A stretch of 64,000 nucleotides of DNA from Bretschneidera sinensis (GCA_023935145.1 CM043700.1:27784501-27848500), one strand, 5' to 3'; shown: positions 11,844 through 25,187, numbered from the stretch's first letter. Numbers and translations: made by a program. The notes: generated by a model not told the origin, from the sequence alone.

Positions 11844-13214
11844 ATGTCGATTGGATCATGGATTAAAATTCTTCATGGGGACTTAGAAGAGGAAATTTAT
11901 ATGAAACAACTTAAAGGCTTTGTGAACAAAGGCAAGGAAGAGGTGGTTTATAAATTGAAGAAGTCTTTGTACGGACTGAAGCAATTACAACGAATGTGGT
12001 ACCAGAAGTTTGACACATATGCCATTCAGCTTGGGTTCACTTGCAACTATGCTAATTACTGCGTCTATGTGAAAAAGGTAGGGGTTGATTTTGTCATTTT
12101 AACCTTGTATGTTGATGATATGTTATTGATTGGAAATAACAAAAAGATGATTAGCACTGTGAATGAATTGTTGGCAAGGTAGTTTGACATGAAAGACCTA
12201 GAGCCAACAAACTTTATCTTGGGTGTGCAGATAAAGAGGGATCGTGAAAATCAAAAACTATGGCTGAGTCAGAAGAAGTATTAAAGAAGTGTTAAATAAA
12301 TTTAATATGTCTGACAACAAGCCGGTAGGGACTCCCATGCTTTTGGAACCAAGTTATCTGCAAAATAATATTCGAAGACGGAAGAAGAAGCTGAAGAGAT
12401 GGAAAACGTACCTTATGCTAGTGCGGATCGAAGCTTGATGTATGCCATGGTGTGTACAAGAGTAGATATTACCCAAGCAATAGGAGTATTGAACAGATAT
12501 ATGTCTAATCTTGGGAAAGGGCATTGGACTGTAATCAAGAGAGTTCTTAGATATCTTTGTGGTACATCAGAGTTTGCATTGTGTTATAGAGGTATGAGAG
12601 GTAAGAAGAATCTTGATATTGTAGGAACCATTGATGCTGACTAGGGAGGAAACATCGATAGTAGGAGGTCTACAAGCGAATATATGTTCAATCTGTTTGG
12701 TGGGGCAGTGAGTTGGATAAGCAAGAGGCAAAATGTTGTTACTCTTTCATCCACAGAAGCAGAGTATATGGCGATAACTCATGCTGGAAAAGAAGCGGTT
12801 TGGCTTCAAAGGTTGTGTGCTGAGCTTGGGTGTAAACAAAGAGCAGTGAATGTGAAATGTGACAATCAATGTGCTATTTTCTTAGCAAAGAATCCTGCAT
12901 TTCATTCACGGATGAAACACATTGATATCCAATATCACTTCATCTGGGAAAAGATTGAAGAAAATGTGATAATCTTGGAGAAAGTCAATATAACAGTGAA
13001 CAACACAGATTTCTTGACTAAGACAGTTAGTCTAGTGAAGTTTGAGTGGTGTGCTATTGAGATAGGATTGCAGAAACAGAGTTATGGGAAGTTTGCCATG
13101 TCTATGAAGTATATACCAAGTGGGAGATTGTTAGAGTTGGTGCATACTTCACGGGTCCAGATCTGTAGAACCCTTGACGACTATGGGCCCAAAGCTTTCA
13201 GGCCTTGTACATGA
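11844..13214 (+). pseudogene. Copia RT-RNase H remnant fused to a gag-like start
   Basis: Three broken frames. The first (11844-12182) begins MSIGSWIK and then runs directly into RT sequence (LHGDLEEEIYMKQLKGF, SLYGLKQ, TLYVDDMLLIGNN). The second (12399-12644) has VPYASADRSLMYAMVCTR and the start of RNase H. The third (12684-13214) has AVSWISKRQNVVTLSSTEAE and the C-terminal RNase H part, running into the 3' LTR. Stops near 12181 and 12642 interrupt the series. Everything between the gag start and the middle of RT is missing. Confidence 0.88.
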
Positions 13215-13483
13215 GTTGGACCTGGTTTTTTGCTTGATGGTTTGGGCTTGGGCCCATGAATAGCTGTGGTTTTGCAGCAATGCGGAAACCCTAATTAGGT
13301 CGTCTTAGGTTGCTTATAAATATGCTCTATGTATTGAGTGTACATTGTAACGAGAGATTTGTGAGGTTGATAATAGTGAAACTTCTGGCATGACATAACC
13401 CTATTTTGGGGTGAATTTGGGTATATCGTGTCTTAGTTCTTTCTGTTTATAATTCGTGTAATTGGCAGGTCTCAAATCATTTA
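13129..13483 (+). repeat. 3' LTR of the deleted Copia
   Basis: Matches 11385-11802 outside the indel. It includes a TATA-like CTTATAAATATG near 13314-13325. It ends at TCATTTA, where the 5' LTR has TCATTCA. Confidence 0.87.
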
Positions 13484-14197
13484 AAAATCAGTGAAAATCA
13501 AACTTAAGATTTTTATAATATCAAAGCTCTAAAGCTTAACCACCAAACCAAAATCTCATTAGCATCAAATATTGATCTTTGAGAAAAGTATAAATAGGTA
13601 TTATTGTCAGCGTGGTCCTTCCCTCTCTTTCGACTTTGCACTTCTAGAAAGGATCTACAGTAAGGATCTACAGTCAATTAGACATAAAGCTTGAAATACC
13701 CTAACACTTTCTAATTTATGTATAAATTAAATCCATTTCATTAGAGGAAAACCGACAATAAGCAACATGCGGTAAAAGTAATCTCACATTCAATAACTAA
13801 ATAAACCAACCAAAAGGAAGACACTCAAAAGAAATGGAACAAATTAATACAAAATTAAGTAGGCCAACTACAGGTCGAAGTCATCTTTCTTGAACTCTCT
13901 AGAAAATGATTTATCCCTGTTCTGACGGTAATGAAAGTAACAAGCACCAAAAAAATATCTAAAAGAATATCTTTAATTAACAAATTAAATTAAAACGCCA
14001 TGTAAAGCTCATGACATATAATGATTGCTTCATGGAAAATCACCAGTCGTCACTTCCTTCCTCTACTTCTATATATATATTGAAAAATGCACATTGTTTC
14101 TCTGAGCAAATAAACTCCTTTATGCACAACCCTTTTTCATTTTTAGCCTTATCTTTCGTTACTGTTCTCTTTTGCATTGAGGTTTGTAAGAGGCAAA
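13484..14197 (+). promoter_or_regulatory. Upstream region and likely core promoter of the ABCB gene
   Basis: About 0.7 kb between the Copia and the ATG of the transporter. A TATA tract (ATATATATAT, 14071-14080) lies about 120 bases before the start codon, a normal plant distance. No other gene is visible in the stretch. The Copia LTR ends about 590 bases before the TATA tract and could influence expression (inference). Confidence 0.5.
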
Positions 14198-17100
14198 ATG
14201 GGTTCTCCAGAGAAGACTGAGTTAGAGAAAGGAAATCAGATGATGAGAAAGAAGCTGGAGAAAAAGAATATGGCCTTAATTTTCAGATACGCAGATTGGA
14301 TCGATATTTTGCTCATGTTGTTAGGTACTTTTGGGGCTATTGGAGATGGCATGTCTACAAACTTTTTATTAGTCTTTGCAAGCCGTCTAATGAATAGCTT
14401 GGGTTTTGGTAATAAAACCCAACAACAAAGTAATGGGAATTTCATGGATGAGGTTGAAAAGGTCAGCAGTCAAACAAACACACACACTCTCATCATTTTC
14501 TTACTCTTTATTTCAATTCTCACACGTTTTTCTTATTGTGGGTTTTTGTTAACAGTGCAGTTTATATTTTGTATATTTGGGATTAGCAGTCATGGTGGTT
14601 GCTTTTATGGGTAATTTCAAAAAACCATTTTTTCCCCATTTTTGCTTTCCTTTATGAGGACAAGTTTGTGTTTAAGGACATCTAGCTACTGGCTAGTGCA
14701 AATTGAATGCTGTCTTCAAAATGGCTTCCAAGAGCATAACTATGATGGCTGCAGTGTAATAACAAGATTAAGACACCACTTGAATCACCATATAAAACAA
14801 GAAATCAGGTCATTTTACCAAACCCTAGAATGCCCTAATTTCGGAAATGAAAGGACTAATTAAAATTTCTTTTGAAGCCTCTAAACCAATCAATCTTTTC
14901 ATGAATTTGGAATTATAATTAATTAAAAAGGGTCCTATAGCTAGAGTACTAAATCAATAGTTAATGCTCACATACAGAAGGTTATTGTTGGAGCAAAACC
15001 AGTGAGAGACAGGTTCTCAAGATTCGTTACAAGTATTTGGAAGCTCTTCTTAGACAAGAAGTTGGCTTCTTTGATTCACAGGAAGCAACTACTTCAGAGG
15101 TCATCAATAGCATATCAAACGATACTTCTCTCATTCAAGAAGTTCTTAGTGAAAAGGTATGAATTTTATAACACAAAATGTTCTTCACGTTCGAAATATC
15201 TTATGAATTTCATAAAAATATGCAATTGATTTGCCATTATGAATCCAACATTAATTTCATGGTAGAGGTTAGCAAATTTTTACTCAATAGAGAAGATAAT
15301 TTCTTTGGTTGGACCATTCTATTTGTAGGCGTTTTAATTCACATTTTTCCCCTTGTATAATTAGTTGAACATACACCTCTATGATCTAATATAAATAAAT
15401 GTGATCAAATTAAAGGCATATTTTCCGGCTCGATCTTGTTTTAAAGATGTTTTTGTTTTACTCATTTCCCTTTTCAGGTGCCCATATTTTTGATGCATTC
15501 ATCTGTATTCATCTCAGGACTAGTATTCTCCACTTACTTCTCGTGGAGATTGGCCTTAGTAGCTTTCCCAACTCTAATTCTCTTAATAATCCCTGGAATG
15601 ATTTATGGGAAATACTTAATCTATTTGTCGAAGAAATCCCACAAGGAGTATAGCAAAGCAAACACCATTGTTGAGCAGGCTCTAAGCTCCATCAAGACAG
15701 TTTATTCATTCACTGCTGAGAGGAGAATTATTGTGAGATATTCAACGATATTGGACAAGACAACGAAGCTGGGAATCAGGCAAGGCATAGCAAAAGGTGT
15801 GGCTGTGGGGAGCACAGGGTTTTCTTTTGCAATATGGGCTTTCCTTGCTTGGTATGGAAGCCGTTTGGTTATGTACAAAGGAGAAAGTGGAGGAAGGATC
15901 TACGCGGCTGGCATTTCTTTCGTACTCAGTGGACTGTATGTGATTAGTTTCCTTAATTCTCTACCTCTCACTGAAAAATCTCTTAATTATCTTCTTTAAG
16001 AAAATATATTAATCTCTACATGCTTACTGATATAGATTTGAGGTTAATTTGATATTAAGTACATCATGATATATTATAAGAACATTATATATGCAAAGAT
16101 CTGTTTGAATATTTCTTCAACCAAATCAGGCTTTTCTTAAAGTTTTGTTAGCCATGATCTAAAACGCCGTCTCAGCCTCATACTCCTCGTACTCATAATC
16201 TTAATTCGTTGTCTTTCCCCTTTGATTTTATCTTTCTAGTAGATATATTAGGTGAGTTTCAAAAATGTTAGATTGAATTTTTATGTTTGATTTTTTATGT
16301 TAATTTGTAGAATTTAATCGAATTTTTTTTATTTAAAATGTTTGAAAATATAAATGAAGAATTCAAAAGAAAAGGGATAGGGAGGTAAGGGGAAGAAAGA
16401 GAGAATGAAGAAGAGAGGGAAAAAGAGAGAAAATTGAAAGGATTTAGGTCAACATCTTTTTTACTTTTCGTTTTGTGAAATTCATTTATAAATTCTATTA
16501 ATTTTGATAAAATTTGCTATAAACTAACTCAATTTTATAATTAATTCAATTCGAAATAAATTTTATAATTTTTTTTAAACATAACAAATATAGAATTACA
16601 AATGATAGAATTTATTTGTTCCAACACACCTTATATTCACAAGTCAATAGCTTAAACTGTTTACTTTTAAAAAATGTTAAAATTATACCCATGTTTGTTT
16701 TAATAACCCTAAAAATGTCTCTTAAATAGCCTTTTCTTTCTTTTAAGACTACCTCAATTTTGAAGCATGCACCTGCCTTAATATCCAATGATTTGCTCGT
16801 GATAGCAATTGGTCAAGAGTTGTTACTGGATAATCTATAGTTATGTTAATACAAACCAAAGAGAAGCCTCTAATGATGGTAAAATTTTTGGGTTCATACG
16901 GTGTTAGTTGTAGTGAGTTAATGTCAATTATCCATAAAATATAATATTTTTTTAACGATTAACATGCATCTGAAATATTTAATTTTTTTCTTAATAATAT
17001 CATATCCCATTAATTGAAAATTACTCATGATCTAAACGTAGATCAATCTAAAAAGTTCATCCTAAGCACAACTTTTACTTTAACCTTTGCTTTTATTGAC

Positions 17101-17538
17101 ACGTTATAATATTTACTTATGACCAACAATCATTATGTTTTGAAAAGTAGTCTAATCTTTCAAATTAATATAATAAATCAAAACTTTTAACATCAAAGTA
17201 TGCACTCATGATTAACATTTATTATCCTTTGAAAAGTATGTCTTTTATTTTTTTAAAATAAACCTGTTAAAAAGTACTTAGTTTAATCTTCAAACTAACA
17301 GCAAATCAAATAATCTTTGTAAAGAGTTATCTTCTAAATAAAAAAAACTCTGTAAAGAGTTAATGGTCTGTTTGGCCAATATTTAAGGTGGAGATTAAAA
17401 TAATTTATTTTAAGAAAAATTATTTTAATTTTCACTTAAAACATTATTCAAACTACACCAATAACTTTAAAAAAAAACTTATTCGAAATTTATACATTAA
17501 TAATTAAAGAATATATTTAAGCATATATATATATTTAA

Positions 17539-17574
<36 letters not shown>

Positions 17575-20500
17575 CATTGTTTTTTGCCTACATGTATAAA
17601 ACGTGCATTTTTATTAGGCAACTACTAAATGCAACCTTCCACACTTAGGTATCATGTTCCACATTTCATTGTGGAGATTATATGATAACAATCTGGTCAT
17701 TAACTTCAATTGCTTATTAGTGGTAGAAATGAAATGGAAGACTGACTCTAAATATAATTTTAATTCCATGAATTATATATTTTGTAGACCGCAAATGAAA
17801 GTTAGAGGAATGAGTAAAATGATATCTCATATTTTGTGTGTCACGTTTGGTCAAAGATTATAAATGGTTTCTAAAACTGTTTATAATATAATAGTAAAAT
17901 TATAAACTGTTTAGTGTTTGATAAAATAATGATAAAAATAATTTTTTAAGATAAATTCAATTTCTTAAAATCAAAAATTATTTTATAAATTATTTTTAAA
18001 GTGTTTGCCTAACTTTTATTTATAGAAATAAAAATCATTTTATAATCTCTCCTAAACTACTATGAAGAACAGAAACTATGTCTTTTTAATGAAATTAAAC
18101 TGGCAAAATGAAATGCAGATCTCTTGGAATTGCACTTCCTGATCTGAAGTACTTCACTGAAGCTTCAGTTGCTGCTACACGAATATTTAATAAGATTGAC
18201 CGGACTCCGGAAATTGACGGTGAAGACACAAAAGGACTGGTGCTAGACAAAATCGAAGGCGAGATAGAATTCGAGCATGTGAACTTCATATACCCGTCTC
18301 GTCCTGATTCCATAGTTCTCAAAGACTTCAACCTGAAAGTTGAAGCAGGAAAAACTGTTGCACTTGTTGGGGCAAGTGGAAGTGGAAAATCCACAGCAAT
18401 TGCATTGGTTCAACGTTTCTACGATGCAAATGATGGAGTAGTGAAGATGGGTGGTTTTGATATAAGAACTTTGCAGTTGAAATGGATGAGAGGGAAAATG
18501 GGTCTTGTTAGTCAAGAACACGCATTGTTTGGGACATCCATAAAGGAAAACATAATGTTTGGGAAGCTTGATGCCACCATGGATGAAGTAACGGCTGCAG
18601 CCATGGCTGCAAATGCTCATAATTTCATAAGGCAGCTTCCACAAGGGTATGAAACCAAGGTGTGTAGTATATCTTATTGAATTTGGCCATTTATTGCTGC
18701 TTATATTTGACTTTTAGGCTCTGATTGGTAGACAGAAAAAGTTGAAGGAAATAAAAGAGAAATGATGGAAAAATAAGACGATTAATGTCTTCCATCTTAT
18801 ATTTGGTAAAGATGATTAAACAATAAGAGAAAAAAGAAAAAGCCAAAAAAAAAACAGTTAATTTTAGTTTCTTCTCCCCAATCATACCAATTTGAGAGGA
18901 GCATGATTTGTTTATGTGGTAAGAAAACTCCAAACATTCGACTATTCTTTTCTCTCACTTTTCTTTTCCACCAGATGATAGAAAGTTCAATTTTCTTTTC
19001 TTTTTCTTCCTTCCTCTCATTTTCCTCTCGACTAATCATAGCTTAAAAGGATTTTAAGCTGAAAAAAGTTTAGATATTTGTATGTTGATCGTTCTAATTA
19101 CTAGTAACCAAATCAAGAATACATTTTAACATGATGAGGTGTAACAGGTTGGCGAGCGAGGAGCATTGTTATCAGGAGGACAAAAACAGCGAATTGCTAT
19201 TGCTCGAGCTATTATCAAGAATCCTGTGATTCTGCTACTTGATGAGGCAACAAGTGCTCTTGACTCTGAATCAGAAACACTGGTTCAAAATGCCCTTGAT
19301 CAGGCCTCCATGGGAAGAACCACTTTGGTAACTTTCAACTTTCCCATGCATCCTTCGGTCTCAAACTGTCAATGTTGATCATACATATTTTCCAATGCTT
19401 GAATTGTATGACCTTATAATTTTCTTTCCCTTAACCATTCATTATTATGATCAGGTTGTTGCCCACAAGCTCTCCACAGTTAGAAATGCAGACCTCATTG
19501 CGGTGGTTAACAATGGTTCCATAATTGAATTAGGCTCACACAGTGATCTCATCAACAAAAATGGTCACTACGCAAAGCTGCAGAGACAATTCAGCTGTGA
19601 TGTCGACCAAGAACCAAACCCAGAAACACGAGTATCTTCAATTGCAAGAAGCAGCGCTGGCAGGCTAAGCACTGACAAATCAAGCCCAGCTTTCTTTGAC
19701 TCACCATTGTGTACTGAGACTCAAAAACCAGTATCTCACCCTCCTCCTTCCTTCGCTCGGCTTCTCTCCTTGAATTCCCCAGAATGGAAGCAAGGTTTAA
19801 TTGGAAGTTTCTCTGCTATAGCCTTTGGTGCAGTGCAGCCTGTTTATGCCATAACCATAGGTGGCATGATTTCAGCTTTCTTCACGAAAAGCCACCAAGA
19901 AATGCAGGCTAGGATACGTACCTACTCGTTGATATTCTCTTTGCTTTCATTGGTTTCCATAGTTCTGAATCTTGTGCAACATTACAATTTTGCTTATATG
20001 GGTGAGAGGCTAACAAAGAGAATACGATTGAGAATGCTTGAAAAGATCTTGACTTTTGAAGCTGCCTGGTTCGATGAAGAGCAAAACTCTAGTGGTGCAT
20101 TATCTTCTAGATTGAGCAATGAGGCCTCCATGGTTAAATCCTTGGTCGCAGACAGAGTTTCTTTGCTAGTTCAAACAACTTCTGCTGTCACCATAGCTAT
20201 GATCATGGGACTAGTTGTGGCTTGGAAGCTTGCTTTGGTAATGATAGCTGTCCAACCCCTAACGATCCTATGTTTCTATACGCGAAAAGTGTTATTATCA
20301 AGCATTTCAACGAATTTTGTCAAGGCACAAAATCACAGCACTCAAATTGCAGTAGAAGCGGTCTATAATCATAGAATTGTGACCTCGTTTGGTAGCATAG
20401 GAAAAGTTCTTCAACTATTCGACGAGGCTCAAGAGGCACCAAGGAAAGTGGAAAGGAAAAAATCATGGCTAGCTGGGATTGGTATGGGTTCTGCTCAGTG

Positions 20501-22508
20501 CCTTACATTTATGACATGGGCTTTGGATTTTTGGTATGGTGGTGTATTAGTAGAAAAGGAACAGATATCAGCAGGGGATGTTTTTAAGACATTTTTCATA
20601 TTGGTGAGCACTGGCAAAGTTATAGCTGACGCTGGAAGCATGACTTCTGATTTAGCTAAAGGTTCAACCGCGGTTGCATCTGTCTTTGAGACACTCGATC
20701 GCCGATCTCTAATTCCTGGTTCTCCCCAAGTAAGTAACACTTAATTAGTACTGATCAATTATGTTTAAGGGCTTTTCATCTTTTTTCATATAGCATAAAG
20801 TATGATTGATTGATTTGTGTTTTTTATGTTGAAATTTTGGCTTTAGAAGGGATTTTAAGTGTGGAGAAAGGTAGAATTCTTCAGACAATTTTACTTTCTG
20901 ATTACACGAGAGGAAGTCTCTACAAGACTTGAGTCATAGCGTAACAGAACCCCTATCTATACTAACCTAAGATAATTCTAGTCTTCTCAAGAAACATCAA
21001 AAGACAATTCTATAATCTAGATTTTTCAAAATTATTTCTAACATTTTAATATTTTCCTTATCAGACAGGGGATGGTATTAATGGAACAGAGTTACAAAAA
21101 ATAACAGGACAGATAGAGATGAAAAAGGTCGATTTCGCGTACCCAAGCAGGCCAGAAACCCTAGTGTTACGCCAATTTTGCTTGGAGGTGAAGGCCGGGA
21201 CAAGCATTGGACTAGTTGGGAGAAGTGGGTGTGGAAAATCAACTGTGATTGGACTAATCCAAAGGTTTTATGATGTTGAGAGAGGGTCATTGAAAGTTGA
21301 TGGAGTGGACATAAGGAAGCTTAATGTTCAATGGTACAGGAGCTACACGGCGCTTGTTAGCCAGGAGCCTGTCTTGTATTCAGGCAGCATACGCGATAAC
21401 ATCCTGTTTGGGAAGCTGGACGCATCGGAGAATGAAGTGGTGGAGGCTGCTAGAGCTGCAAATGCTCATGAATTTATCTCGTAAGTATTCTTTGTTAATA
21501 ATTTGGCATTGTCTGATTTTAGGCAATTAGCATCAAGTAACTGAAATATGTTAGATTTTCTTGTTAAGAGATCAAAAATTGGTCCAACTGTTGGCTGTGG
21601 CTAGCCACTGCCACCTTAACCAGCATTTTTGTTGGGCTCGGACTGATGCAGTCCCAACAAAAAATCTTCCACAGATTTAGACAGATTTAGAGACGAGGAC
21701 GAGAATGACACTTCTCTACCCATTTAATACCCGAACCCGATTCCTAAGCCACATCATGTTATGCTTTTATTTTATAAATATATTTATTATCTTTTTCTAG
21801 ATGTAATTTATTTGTTAAAACTAAAAATTAGGTTAATGGAGAATTTTTGTTCCGGTTTTGTAAATTGGGACACATAGAGTTGGAGACAAGAACTTAGGTC
21901 TCTGAAAGTCTCCGTTGAGTACGAATAATAGTTGATAAGAAAAAAAAAAAATCTCTATTGGGATGGAGACGGGATAGTTAAAGAAATCAAGAACGGAGAT
22001 GGGAAAACACTCCTCCCTCCAAATTTGACACGTTATCATCCCTAATCAAGTTTGATCAAATTCGGATTTTTAACTAGAATATAATTTATGGTTTTGGTAT
22101 AACTCGATTAGTAACAAGATCCTTTTTTTTTTTTTTAATTTATAATTTCTGTGTAGAGCACTAAAAGATGGGTATGAGACAGAATGTGGAGAAAGAGGGG
22201 TGCAATTATCAGGAGGGCAAAAACAAAGAATAGCAATTGCAAGAGCTATGATTCGAAACCCAACAATATTACTACTAGACGAGGCAACGAGCGCTCTTGA
22301 CGTGCAATCAGAGCAAGTTGTGCAAGAAGCATTGGATGGAATTATGGTTGGAAGGACAATAATCGTAGTAGCTCATCGCCTTAACACAATTAAAGAGCTT
22401 GATTCGATTGCACTCGTCGCAGATGGGAAGGTAATAGAGAGAGGAACCTATGCTCAGCTCAAGAACCAGAAAGGAGCCTTCTTTAATCTTGTCAACCTTC
22501 AAACATAA
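14198..22508 (+). CDS. ABCB8: ABC transporter B family (MDR/PGP-type) full transporter, ABCB8-like
   Basis: An ATP-driven membrane transporter with two (TMD-NBD) halves. Nine exons, all with GT-AG introns and continuous phase: 14198-14461, 14556-14610, 14978-15156, 15478-15935, 18119-18659, 19148-19327, 19455-20729, 21065-21480, 22157-22508. The CDS is 3720 bases, 1239 residues, normal for plant ABCBs. NBD1: Walker [10 protein letters not shown] (403-411), LSGGQ (about 507), Walker [14 protein letters not shown] (about 526), H-loop [11 protein letters not shown]2: Walker [10 protein letters not shown] (about 1036), LSGGQ (about 1140), [13 protein letters not shown]-loop VVAHRLNT. Both catalytic Glu are present. 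No signal peptide is expected; plasma-membrane location is inferred from the family. The N terminus (MGSPEK, then [16 protein letters not shown]) fits sequences annotated as plant ABCB8; substrate unknown. The in-frame ATG at 14177 lies upstream, but 14198 gives the family start. Intron 4 is 2.2 kb. No break was found. Confidence 0.93.
17540..17572. repeat. (AT)n microsatellite in ABCB intron 4
   Basis: An uninterrupted AT dinucleotide run of about 33 bases, preceded by a shorter similar run at 17522-17534. It lies inside the large fourth intron (15936-18118), which is otherwise AT-rich with no recognised gene or element. Confidence 0.85.
18717..19043. mobile_element. Possible MITE in ABCB intron 5
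   Basis: The stretch begins GGCTCTGATTGGTAGACAG and ends CTCGACTAATCATAGC, whose complement GCTATGATTAGTCGAG is an imperfect inverted match. The interior is purine-rich on the left and pyrimidine-rich on the right, as in a foldback element. No clear target duplication was found, so this is tentative. Confidence 0.35.
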
Positions 22509-23017
22509 ACTACACATACATGTGTAGTTTATAATGCCATGTTTGGTAATTTAATGGTCTTGAATATTTTTGTTTTTGAAAGTAGACTTGAATACTTTAA
22601 TGGAATATGGTTATTATAGAATAGTGATTATATTCTAATGTTTGGTGCGTATTTTTGTTTTTTTGGTTCACATAAATTAATTACTAGTTGAAATGAAGGT
22701 AAAATATATTGTAAAAGATTAAAATTAATACCCCTCATATTAGACAAAATGATATTTAAATATTGATAATAAGTTTTAGTTTCATTGTTGAAAGATAACA
22801 AATAAAATTTATTAATTGTATAATTTGGCAAATTATTTGACTATAACCTAATAATATTTGAATCAATATTTATACTGTGACAAAATGGGTCATGCAGAAG
22901 CAAATTGATACTAAAATTTAATTATACCGAGCACAAATACAAATTTAATGAAAAAAGATAAACAAAAACGAAATAAAAGGAGTGAACACGCAAGCCTATT
23001 GATTGGATTTTTTTATA
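22509..23017. other. Intergenic, downstream of the ABCB gene
   Basis: AT-rich DNA with no coding frame recognised. It should hold the transporter's 3' UTR and polyadenylation site, but no single signal stands out. Confidence 0.5.
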
Positions 23018-23297
23018 GCATCACTGAAAATATAAAAATATTACCTACACTAATTATAACTCAAACATCAAAATGTACATATTTTTATTGATTGTTGGAT
23101 GATAATCTAAAAAATATTACCTACACTTTCCTTTGCTTTATAAATTGAAATTACCAATATATGAATATACTTGGGATATAAATTGGTATTTTAAAAGTTC
23201 AAGGTATAAAGATAAAAACGTACTTCTCAAAATTTCTTTTGTGATTTGAGATTTTAACAATTTAGTTTATTAGAAATGTAAAATAATTGTTAAAGGC
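23018..23297 (+). repeat. Left copy of a 280-bp direct repeat bounding duplication unit 1
   Basis: Matches 30686-30965 in the same orientation, with shared blocks such as CAAACATCAAAATGTACATA, GATTGTTGGATGATAAT and TTTGTGATTTGAGATTTTAA. The first copy lies just before HPt-A and the second just after the LINE. This is the layout expected if 23018-30685 and the following DNA are two units of a tandem duplication. Confidence 0.82.
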
Positions 23298-23587
23298 ACC
23301 AAGGAAATCCAGTTTCCAAACCCAAAGGAATTATTCATAAATCCCAGTCTTCAAACAGTGCAGTAATTCCTTTCACTCACTGGAAATAGAAATCCAGATT
23401 CTCTCAGGGCCACACAAAAGACTCAAACAAACACGCACAGGGGTTAACGACAACAGTGTCCCCCTGGATTTTTTTTTTTTAATTTAACTGCTAAATTAAA
23501 AAGGGAAATGGAGGATTTGCAAGCACACATAAACTGGAGCCTACACACCAACCACTCCATTTTTTTTGCCATCTCAGTTGTTGGGGC

Positions 23588-25187
23588 TCACAGATGGCCC
23601 TGGCCAGCAGGCTCAGCAGGACCGGCTTGTCTCATCAGCTGCCAAACAAAAACAAAACGAAATTAAAGTTATCAGATTCTTGCATGTCTCTTTAAATCAT
23701 GACCACAATTTAGCAAGAAATATGTCAGCAAATTGTAAGAGAGAGAGGCCTGAAAATAGGGCTCAAGCTTTCGCTTGAGGCTTTCATGCTCCCTGCACAG
23801 CTCCTTGAAGGCTTCCTTTGCGCTGTTAAATCATATTAATGAATGCACAAAGTTAATAATACTTCCACTAAATTGTCTATATAATAGAAATTAATACTCC
23901 ATATATTAGGAACTAGGAAAATCCATTACCCTTCCATATTGCCAAGCTGGCAAAATTCCCTAGTCTTGTTCACTTCATTTCGAACTTTGATGGCACCGAT
24001 GCTGCATGCATAATAATCATATGAATCACATTATTAATTATAAAAATAGTCATAATTAACAAGTCACAAAAATATATGATCTCAAAAATTAATGTTCATA
24101 TTTAATTAAACTCTAGTTTTAATGTTATTTTAGAATGGAATATATTTTTATATTTTCGTTTACCTGGCGCTGCTTCCTTTGAGTTGATGAAACCCTTTAT
24201 CAATCTTAGCAAAGTTGATATCGTCTTGCTTCCTGTATATTATTATTTTTATTATTAAATATGAAAAATCTAAATGAAAAGAAAAAAATATAAGAAGAAT
24301 AAAATTCACTATAATTATTGTACTTACATTGCTTGTTCAAGGGTATCCAGCAGCTTAGTCGAGTCTCTAAAGAAGAGGGTGATAACCTCCTCTACGAAGT
24401 TGGGATTATCTTCATCCTCCAGCTTCTCAAGCTGAACGAAATGCTTGTCCAGAATATGCTGTAATTATCACCTAATCATTTTCCCTTTTTACTTAATTAA
24501 ATTAATACTTGTTGGCCAGCGTACATTGCTCACACATTTTACGCACAAACACTATTTTTTTTAAATGAAATTAAAATCTCTAAAAACTTTTGTGTGCAAA
24601 CATATTCATAGGGGCATCAAATTTTTATTTCCCATGAGGAAAGAAAAAAATCTATGAAATCTTTCTATAAATTCAAATTTCAGATTCATGTAATGAACAT
24701 TTTACATATGCATATATATAGTATTGATATGTACACATATGGACATATATGAAGCATATATGCCATTGTACCAAATTAAGCAAAAAAAGCTTAATTTCCA
24801 GTGTTTCATATACATGTATGCACACGGATGCAAATGAAAATTTTCTCATGATATGGTAAAACTAAACGAAAAATTCTTGTAAAATAATAATGGATTCTAT
24901 TAAAAACAAGAAAATGAAACTCTATTTTTCCTTTTGAACATCGAAAGAATTAAAATTCTTTCTTTTCTATGTTGTCACAAGGAAGAATTAATAATATGCA
25001 AGTTGCTCTATTATTCATGGACATATCAAATTGGAAAAAGAATGACATATCAATTGTTTAATTTCAAGAAGAAAAAAAAAGGGTTATGAAGTACAAATCA
25101 ACACAAAGAAAAAGAAAAAACCTCATCGAAGAAGGATTGCCTCATGGTGGCGATTTGTTCACGCAAGGGATTGCTCCTAGTCGCCAT
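23588..25187 (-). CDS. Histidine-containing phosphotransfer protein, AHP4-like (HPt-A)
   Basis: Carries phosphate from hybrid histidine kinases to response regulators in the cytokinin-type multistep phosphorelay (family knowledge). Six exons in transcript order: 25187-25122, 24458-24328, 24232-24164, 24001-23930, 23822-23750, 23638-23588; 462 bases, 153 residues, the normal size. N terminus MATRSNPLREQIATMRQSFF; helix NPNFVEEVITLFFRDS; phospho-acceptor motif FHQLKGSSASIGA with His81; C terminus KLEPYFQ then LMRQAGPAEPAGQGHL. The N and C termini resemble AHP4-type proteins. Intron 5 begins GC in place of GT (23749-23748), while the paralogue HPt-B has GT. A minus-strand TATA box (TATATA, 25295-25300) lies about 110 bases upstream. 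Read-through of intron 5 would replace the last 16 residues. Confidence 0.88.

Larger units (their letters stand above)
11385..13483 (+). mobile_element. Internally deleted Ty1/Copia element
   Basis: Plus-strand element with LTRs 11385-11802 (418 bp) and 13129-13483 (355 bp). A primer-binding site complementary to initiator tRNA-Met (ATTAGTATCAGAGC) starts at 11803. A purine-rich tract (AAGTGGGAGAT) lies directly before the 3' LTR. Flanks TAAAT and AAAAT match at four of five bases, a plausible eroded target duplication. Only about 1.3 kb of internal sequence remains: the gag start region is joined straight to RT, so most of gag, protease, integrase and half of RT are gone. Non-autonomous and decayed. 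Confidence 0.9.

Noticed and set aside
14177..14614. ABCB exon 1 continuing as an open frame into intron 1
   Set aside because: The frame runs through a donor at 14462. The conserved continuation ([18 protein letters not shown]) is found in another frame after an acceptor at 14555, so the read-through is intronic.
18095..18394. Minus-strand open frames opposite ABCB exon 5 (also 18243-18644)
   Set aside because: They lie antisense to conserved ABC transporter sequence and have no family resemblance; they are shadows of the real frame.
14198..22508. ABCB gene as a broken pseudogene, because its open frames are scattered
   Set aside because: All nine exons join in phase at GT-AG sites to give 1239 residues with both nucleotide-binding domains complete.
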